Source of the DNA: an uncultured Bdellovibrionales bacterium
GTDB lineage: Bacteria; Bdellovibrionota; Bdellovibrionia; Bdellovibrionales; UBA1609
Reading direction: 5' to 3'
Assembly (NCBI GenBank): GCA_937980625.1
Contig: CALJPJ010000051.1
Location: 1 to 9,684, forward strand
DNA: 9,684 bases
Shown: in pieces, positions 6,959-9,684 of the stretch
How positions within the stretch are numbered: position 1 is the stretch's first letter
Layout: the number at the start of each line of letters is the position of its first letter
Program-made: the position numbers and the translations under genes
The notes under the pieces: generated by a model
What the model was told of the DNA's origin: nothing
Seen by the model: only the letters and a program-made list of their open reading frames with translations
Databases searched by the model: none

Positions 6959-7042
6959 TTTTCAAAAGGTACGGACACACTTCTGGGACTTGCCGCATTA
7001 ATACTTTCTATAAATATAAAACTCAGTCTGTCTTAGACCTTT

Positions 7043-7138
7043 ATGAATAGCACTTTGTTTGGAAGCCTTGTCCTAACTATTGCTTTTTATACTGGCTCTA
7101 AATATTTCAATGGCCCGCTATACCAATTAGACCAGTAA
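7043..7138 (+). CDS. Possible 31-residue hydrophobic peptide
   Basis: ATG at 7043 opens MNSTLFGSLVLTIAFYTG followed by a short polar tail ending in LYQLDQ. The first half could span a membrane once. No ribosome site is visible before the ATG, and the frame resembles nothing I recognise. It may be a small membrane peptide, a decayed fragment or chance; listed only because it is the one coherent frame in a long gap. Confidence 0.2.
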   Translation: MNSTLFGSLVLTIAFYTGSKYFNGPLYQLDQ

Positions 7139-7156
7139 GTTAATGAATATAACTAT

Positions 7157-7177
7157 CTATTGCTGCGAAGCAATTAG
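7157..7177 (+). promoter_or_regulatory. GNRA-loop hairpin upstream of the ParB-like gene
   Basis: ATTGCT (7159-7164) and AGCAAT (7169-7174) pair perfectly around a GCGA tetraloop, a stable GNRA loop. CT and AG outside extend the stem to eight pairs with one bulged T. No T-tract follows, so a simple intrinsic terminator is unlikely; it could mark the end of the GLUG operon transcript. It lies upstream of the candidate parB promoter. Confidence 0.4.
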
Positions 7178-7236
7178 GCTAAATTAATTATATAACTATC
7201 CGCAATACTAAAAAGTAAAGATCACTCAACCAATTC

Positions 7237-7265
7237 GTGACAGCTCACTAAATTTTAGGTTCAAT
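7237..7265 (+). promoter_or_regulatory. Candidate promoter of the ParB-like gene
   Basis: GTGACA at 7237-7242 (five of six to TTGACA) and TTCAAT at 7260-7265 (four of six to TATAAT) are separated by exactly 17 bases. They lie 32 bases before GTG 7297. The -10 box is weak. Confidence 0.3.
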
Positions 7266-7283
7266 ATGAGTTCATACTTCAGT

Positions 7284-7288
7284 GGAGG
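7284..7288 (+). promoter_or_regulatory. Ribosome binding site that decides the parB-like start
   Basis: GGAGG at 7284-7288 is eight bases before GTG 7297. A longer reading from GTG 7282 would place this perfect Shine-Dalgarno inside the coding sequence, so translation most likely begins at 7297. Confidence 0.75.
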
Positions 7289-7296
7289 ATATTCTT

Positions 7297-8259
7297 GTGG
7301 CTAAAATGAAACTCAGTGAGATTAAAACAAATAACCATTACCTACGATTAAACTCAAATGTCGATATGCTCGCTAAAAGTATCGATCAAGTAGGACTTAT
7401 CCATCCCCTCAGCGTGAATAGTAAAAAAGAACTTCTTGCTGGTGGCCGCCGTTATTGTGCTATCAAAAACCTTGGCTGGGACGAAGTTGAAGTCATCGTG
7501 GTAAAAAAGCCAGACCCTGAGCAAGAGCTGATTTCCATCGATGAAAACTTAGTTCGGAAGTCACTCAGCAAACTTCAGTTCGAAAAATGTCTAAATAGAG
7601 GCCGTAAAATCTACGAAGAGCTCAACCCCTCTGCCACAAAAATATCAATGGACACTAAAAAACTAAGTACCGCAGAGAAAGCAGAAAAAAAGGAGCAAGA
7701 ACTTGCCGACAATACTTCTTTTGCTGCTATTAACTCTGAAAAACTAGGTTTATCAAAATCAGTGATCACAGGAGCAATAAAGCGTGATGCACTTTCTTCT
7801 AAAAAAGTAAAAGACGCCCGTAACCAAGGCGAAATTAGCGCAGGCCAAGCCAATGAGCTCATTAGAATGTCCAAGCAAGATCAGGATAAAGCTCTCCCTT
7901 ACATTAAAAAGCACACCATTAAAGAGATCAGAAAACTAGTCGATAACGTCAAGACCTCAGGTGTAGAAGAAGCCATTAAAATTGATAAGAAACAGGCAAG
8001 GCTTCCAAAAGAATATGTTCAAATCATAAACCTTAGTAAACGTTTAAACAAAGTATTGGGAAAAATATTATTAGAACAAATAACCTACGTCGGCCCAGAG
8101 GCAAAAAAGATTGCCAAAGAAACAGGAAACTTACACGACAATTTGTCTGATTTTTTAGAAATACAATCTGACCACCCAAGTAGTGCAGACCTTTCAAATG
8201 AGCCCAATTTAAACATGACCATAAAACCTCAAACGAACGAGCATCAAGCCAAACATTAG
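7297..8259 (+). CDS. Orphan ParB/Spo0J-like DNA-binding protein
   Basis: From GTG 7297 the product has 320 residues starting MAKMKLSEIK. Residues about 5-105 form a ParB N-terminal domain: LAKSIDQVGLIHPLSV, then LLAGGRRYCAIKNLGW (R51, R52 and A55 as in the GERRxRA box, but Glu is Gly at 50) and DENLVRKSLSKLQ, matching the ENxxR box (E83, N84, R87). These boxes bind CTP in true ParB proteins. A helix-turn-helix follows at about 140-163 (FAAINSEKLGLSKSVITGAI), then a helical linker and a charged C-terminus. The RGRKIYEELNP segment after the ENxxR box is familiar from ParB-like proteins of phages and integrated elements. No parA partner and no obvious parS palindrome is in the window. It may be a plasmid- or element-derived regulator or adaptor and not the chromosome partition protein. 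Its base composition is richer in G and C than neighbours. Confidence 0.82.
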   Translation: MAKMKLSEIKTNNHYLRLNSNVDMLAKSIDQVGLIHPLSVNSKKELLAGGRRYCAIKNLGWDEVEVIVVKKPDPEQELISIDENLVRKSLSKLQFEKCLNRGRKIYEELNPSATKISMDTKKLSTAEKAEKKEQELADNTSFAAINSEKLGLSKSVITGAIKRDALSSKKVKDARNQGEISAGQANELIRMSKQDQDKALPYIKKHTIKEIRKLVDNVKTSGVEEAIKIDKKQARLPKEYVQIINLSKRLNKVLGKILLEQITYVGPEAKKIAKETGNLHDNLSDFLEIQSDHPSSADLSNEPNLNMTIKPQTNEHQAKH

Positions 8260-8260
8260 G

Positions 8261-8297
8261 CCTCGAAAAGTGCTAGACTACTGGTCACCTATCGAGG
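8261..8297 (+). repeat. Inverted repeat after the ParB-like gene
   Basis: CCTCGA (8261-8266) and TCGAGG (8292-8297) are perfect inverted copies with a 25-base spacer that can pair further through GTG (8270-8272) and CAC (8286-8288). It begins two bases after the parB-like stop. It may help end that transcript, although no T-tract follows on the plus strand. Confidence 0.35.
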
Positions 8298-8308
8298 TAA
8301 TTAATAAG

Positions 8309-8347
8309 AAAAAAAGTCGCACTGGCAAATTGAACTCCGCTCAGTAC
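8309..8347 (-). terminator. Intrinsic terminator of the minus-strand CYTH-like gene
   Basis: Read on the minus strand, GTACTG and CAGTGC form a six-pair stem (one G-T wobble), extended inward by GC/GC past one bulged A, followed by GA-C and seven T. It starts four bases after the stop of the minus-strand gene. Stem plus T-tract is the standard Rho-independent layout. Confidence 0.6.
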
Positions 8348-8351
8348 CTTT

Positions 8352-9467
8352 CTATAACCATTTAATAAATCTTGAATATTTATTTGTTACAGGCAAGGGC
8401 TTAACTTTGTATTTTTCTTCTAAAGTATTTGCAATCATATTTTTTATTAAGAACAAATCAGACTCAATATTACTCCGAGCTAACAAAGAAAATTCCTGTG
8501 CTGACCTTTTATAAGTATTTTTTTTTGATTTTATATTTGCCAGCCGATTGATTTCAGTAGAAATATTTCTGTCTATTTCAACTTCAATTTCTAATAGCTG
8601 ACTTAAACTAATATTAGAGTTAGAAATGTTTTTTGATCTTCGTTTAGCTACGGCTTTATCAATTGTAATAATAAACGCATGCTCTGGGTTAGGACCAATT
8701 CCCCATGGACTTTTAATAGTCAGGTGAGTTCTATAGCGTTCAGTGACAACCTCCATAGATGGCATTAATTCAATTGATTTAATTTTATCTGATATTTGTT
8801 CAATAAGTTTTCTCATTGGCAAAATAGCAAAATTTTTATAATAACCTGATTGAGCATAACTTAAATACTCATCCTCAGGCCAAGGTGCTGGAGGTGCAGA
8901 TTTACTAACACTGAACGGTTTAGATTGATTACGAAATTCAAATCTAGTTTCATTAACTGTAATTGTATTTTTAAATTTATTTTTTTTGTATCCACCTTTA
9001 AATTGAATTTCACAACGATCAGGGTAAAAAGTCTTTAAAAATGGAAACAAACGATAGCGATAATATTTTTCTTGACGAACCCATCTGTAGCGAAGTCTAT
9101 AAGCTGATTTATTTCTATTTATTAAAAAGTCACTAGTGTCTAGGTAAATATCTTTAAAAACAAAGGTTTCAAATTTTTGAGAAAAACTATACTTTTCAAA
9201 AATTTGTTTACTAAATTTAAATTTATTTTTAGTGATTAGCTTATTTAAACCTTTGGCAATATTCGTACTTAAATTTTTTACATTTAACTTTGGGTTGTCA
9301 CTTAATTTGATAGCAAACTTAAACTCATACTCCTGACGCGGGGCTGTACCATAAAACTCTTTATTTTTTAAAAAACTATTTAACTCAACGGTAGAAGCCA
9401 GTAAAACACTTGATGTCAGGCCAACACTAAATATAAAGAGCAGAGTCTTGGCTAACCAGATCAACAT
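8352..9467 (-). CDS. Exported protein with CYTH/VTC-like (triphosphate tunnel) domain
   Basis: A 371-residue protein with an N-terminal signal peptide (hydrophobic LLFIFSVGLTSSVLLA, cleavage near LLA-S, residue 24), then motifs of the CYTH/VTC superfamily in order: EYEFK (E46, E48, K50; the ExExK signature), YLDTSDFLI and YRLRYR (108-128; like the YxDT and RxR strands), EIQFKGG (153-159), ERYRTHL (243-249), FIITIDKA (265-272) and LEIEVEID (292-299). In this fold, the acidic and basic strands line a tunnel that binds triphosphate or polyphosphate. The usual enzymes act in the cytosol; a secreted form is unusual, and no ATP is expected there. Length exceeds the typical 200-260-residue domain, with an extra loop at about 160-230 and a C-terminal helical tail. 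AGG eight bases before the ATG supports the start, which overlaps the upstream gene by 41 bases. Function is not known. Confidence 0.65.
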   Translation of the reverse strand: MLIWLAKTLLFIFSVGLTSSVLLASTVELNSFLKNKEFYGTAPRQEYEFKFAIKLSDNPKLNVKNLSTNIAKGLNKLITKNKFKFSKQIFEKYSFSQKFETFVFKDIYLDTSDFLINRNKSAYRLRYRWVRQEKYYRYRLFPFLKTFYPDRCEIQFKGGYKKNKFKNTITVNETRFEFRNQSKPFSVSKSAPPAPWPEDEYLSYAQSGYYKNFAILPMRKLIEQISDKIKSIELMPSMEVVTERYRTHLTIKSPWGIGPNPEHAFIITIDKAVAKRRSKNISNSNISLSQLLEIEVEIDRNISTEINRLANIKSKKNTYKRSAQEFSLLARSNIESDLFLIKNMIANTLEEKYKVKPLPVTNKYSRFIKWL

Positions 9468-9684
9468 TACTTATACCTGTAAATTGTTTAATTTTATCTA
9501 ATATTAATGAAGTACCCATTCGTTTTCTTAATTTTACAGAGTACACATGATCATCAAACTCTTTATTACTTGATGTATACAAGTTAATGGCTTCCATTTC
9601 TGAGAAAAATTCACGACAGTATTTTTCAAATTCTATAAGCTTATCTTCGGATGAGTTTTTCTCAACAGAAACTTTTAAAATTAA
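9427..9684 (-). CDS. 3' end of an upstream gene cut by the window edge, possibly DUF4956-like
   Basis: The last 85 codons of a minus-strand gene enter from the right edge and stop at 9427-9429. The visible part has a soluble alpha/beta look: LILKVSVEKNS, a helix with EFEKYCREFFSE, then DDHVYSVKLRKRMG, a helix, and GISNVDLVSQDS. That beta-alpha-beta ending with a ...GI..V.L pattern resembles the small C-terminal domain of DUF4956 (and MgtC-type) membrane proteins. DUF4956 genes are known neighbours of VTC-domain genes, which fits the overlapping CYTH/VTC-like gene downstream, but the membrane part is outside the window, so the family call is tentative. The 41-base overlap implies cotranslation. 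Confidence 0.5.
   Translation of the reverse strand, partial: LILKVSVEKNSSEDKLIEFEKYCREFFSEMEAINLYTSSNKEFDDHVYSVKLRKRMGTSLILDKIKQFTGISNVDLVSQDSALYI

Larger units (their letters stand above)
6959..7296. other. Long leader/intergenic region before the ParB-like gene
   Basis: No convincing full gene is present in these 338 bases. The stretch begins with AAAGGTACGGACACAC (6965-6980), a GC-richer word of unknown origin, possibly a mobile-element trace. It also holds a 31-codon hydrophobic open frame (7043-7138), a GCGA-loop hairpin (7157-7177), and a candidate promoter (7237-7265). No T-tract terminator for the GLUG gene was found. Confidence 0.6.

Noticed and set aside
7282..7296. Upstream GTG (7282) as start of the ParB-like protein
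   Set aside because: The GGAGG ribosome site at 7284-7288 would fall inside the gene, and the five extra residues fit no ParB N-terminus.
7611..7874. Antisense open frame of 87 codons
   Set aside because: It lies inside the ParB-like gene on the opposite strand, with a Ser/Ala/Phe-rich product typical of a reverse shadow of a Lys/Glu-rich gene.
1..9684. CRISPR array, tRNA, rRNA or insertion-sequence transposase
   Set aside because: No regularly spaced identical repeats, cloverleaf with CCA-type arms, rRNA-like stretch or transposase motif was recognised on either strand by eye.

Overview
The window reads as a chromosome segment of an AT-rich Gram-negative bacterium. The evidence is two outer-membrane beta-barrel proteins with peptidoglycan-binding domains (LysM and OmpA-like), three predicted lipoproteins with lipoboxes, and Shine-Dalgarno sites of the usual kind. 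LamG and GLUG lipoproteins paired with barrel proteins would fit marine predatory Bdellovibrionota (Bacteriovorax/Halobacteriovorax type), but an AT-rich gammaproteobacterium is not excluded. That placement is an impression, not a result.

Region 1 (256-2231) is a two-gene unit: a LysM plus beta-barrel outer-membrane protein whose stop codon overlaps a TTG-started LamG-fold lipoprotein. Region 2 (2442-3576) holds small cytosolic accessory genes: a VOC-fold protein with its own promoter and strong ribosome binding site, a decayed remnant of a GFA-family (CENP-V/GFA zinc-fold) gene, and a GNAT acetyltransferase whose start overlaps the end of the remnant. The 278 bases after it (3577-3854) hold a possible secreted-protein remnant and an inverted repeat. 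Region 3 (3855-6958) is a tight three-gene unit: a beta-barrel protein with an OmpA-like C-terminal domain, a small lipoprotein of unknown family, and a GLUG-repeat lipoprotein.

Region 4 (6959-8259) has a leader of about 340 bases with a hairpin and a candidate promoter, followed by an orphan ParB-like gene whose start is best placed at GTG 7297. Region 5 (8309-9684) is on the minus strand. It contains the 3' end of a gene cut by the window edge (possibly DUF4956-like), overlapping an exported protein with CYTH/VTC-type triphosphate-tunnel motifs, followed by a good intrinsic terminator.

The most interesting points are the repeated architecture of regions 1 and 3 (peptidoglycan-anchored barrel followed by a carbohydrate-binding or adhesin-like lipoprotein), which suggests a modular cell-surface system, and the CYTH/VTC-like domain carrying a signal peptide, which is unexpected outside the cytoplasm. 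Two gene remnants in region 2 and its flank suggest a site of turnover.
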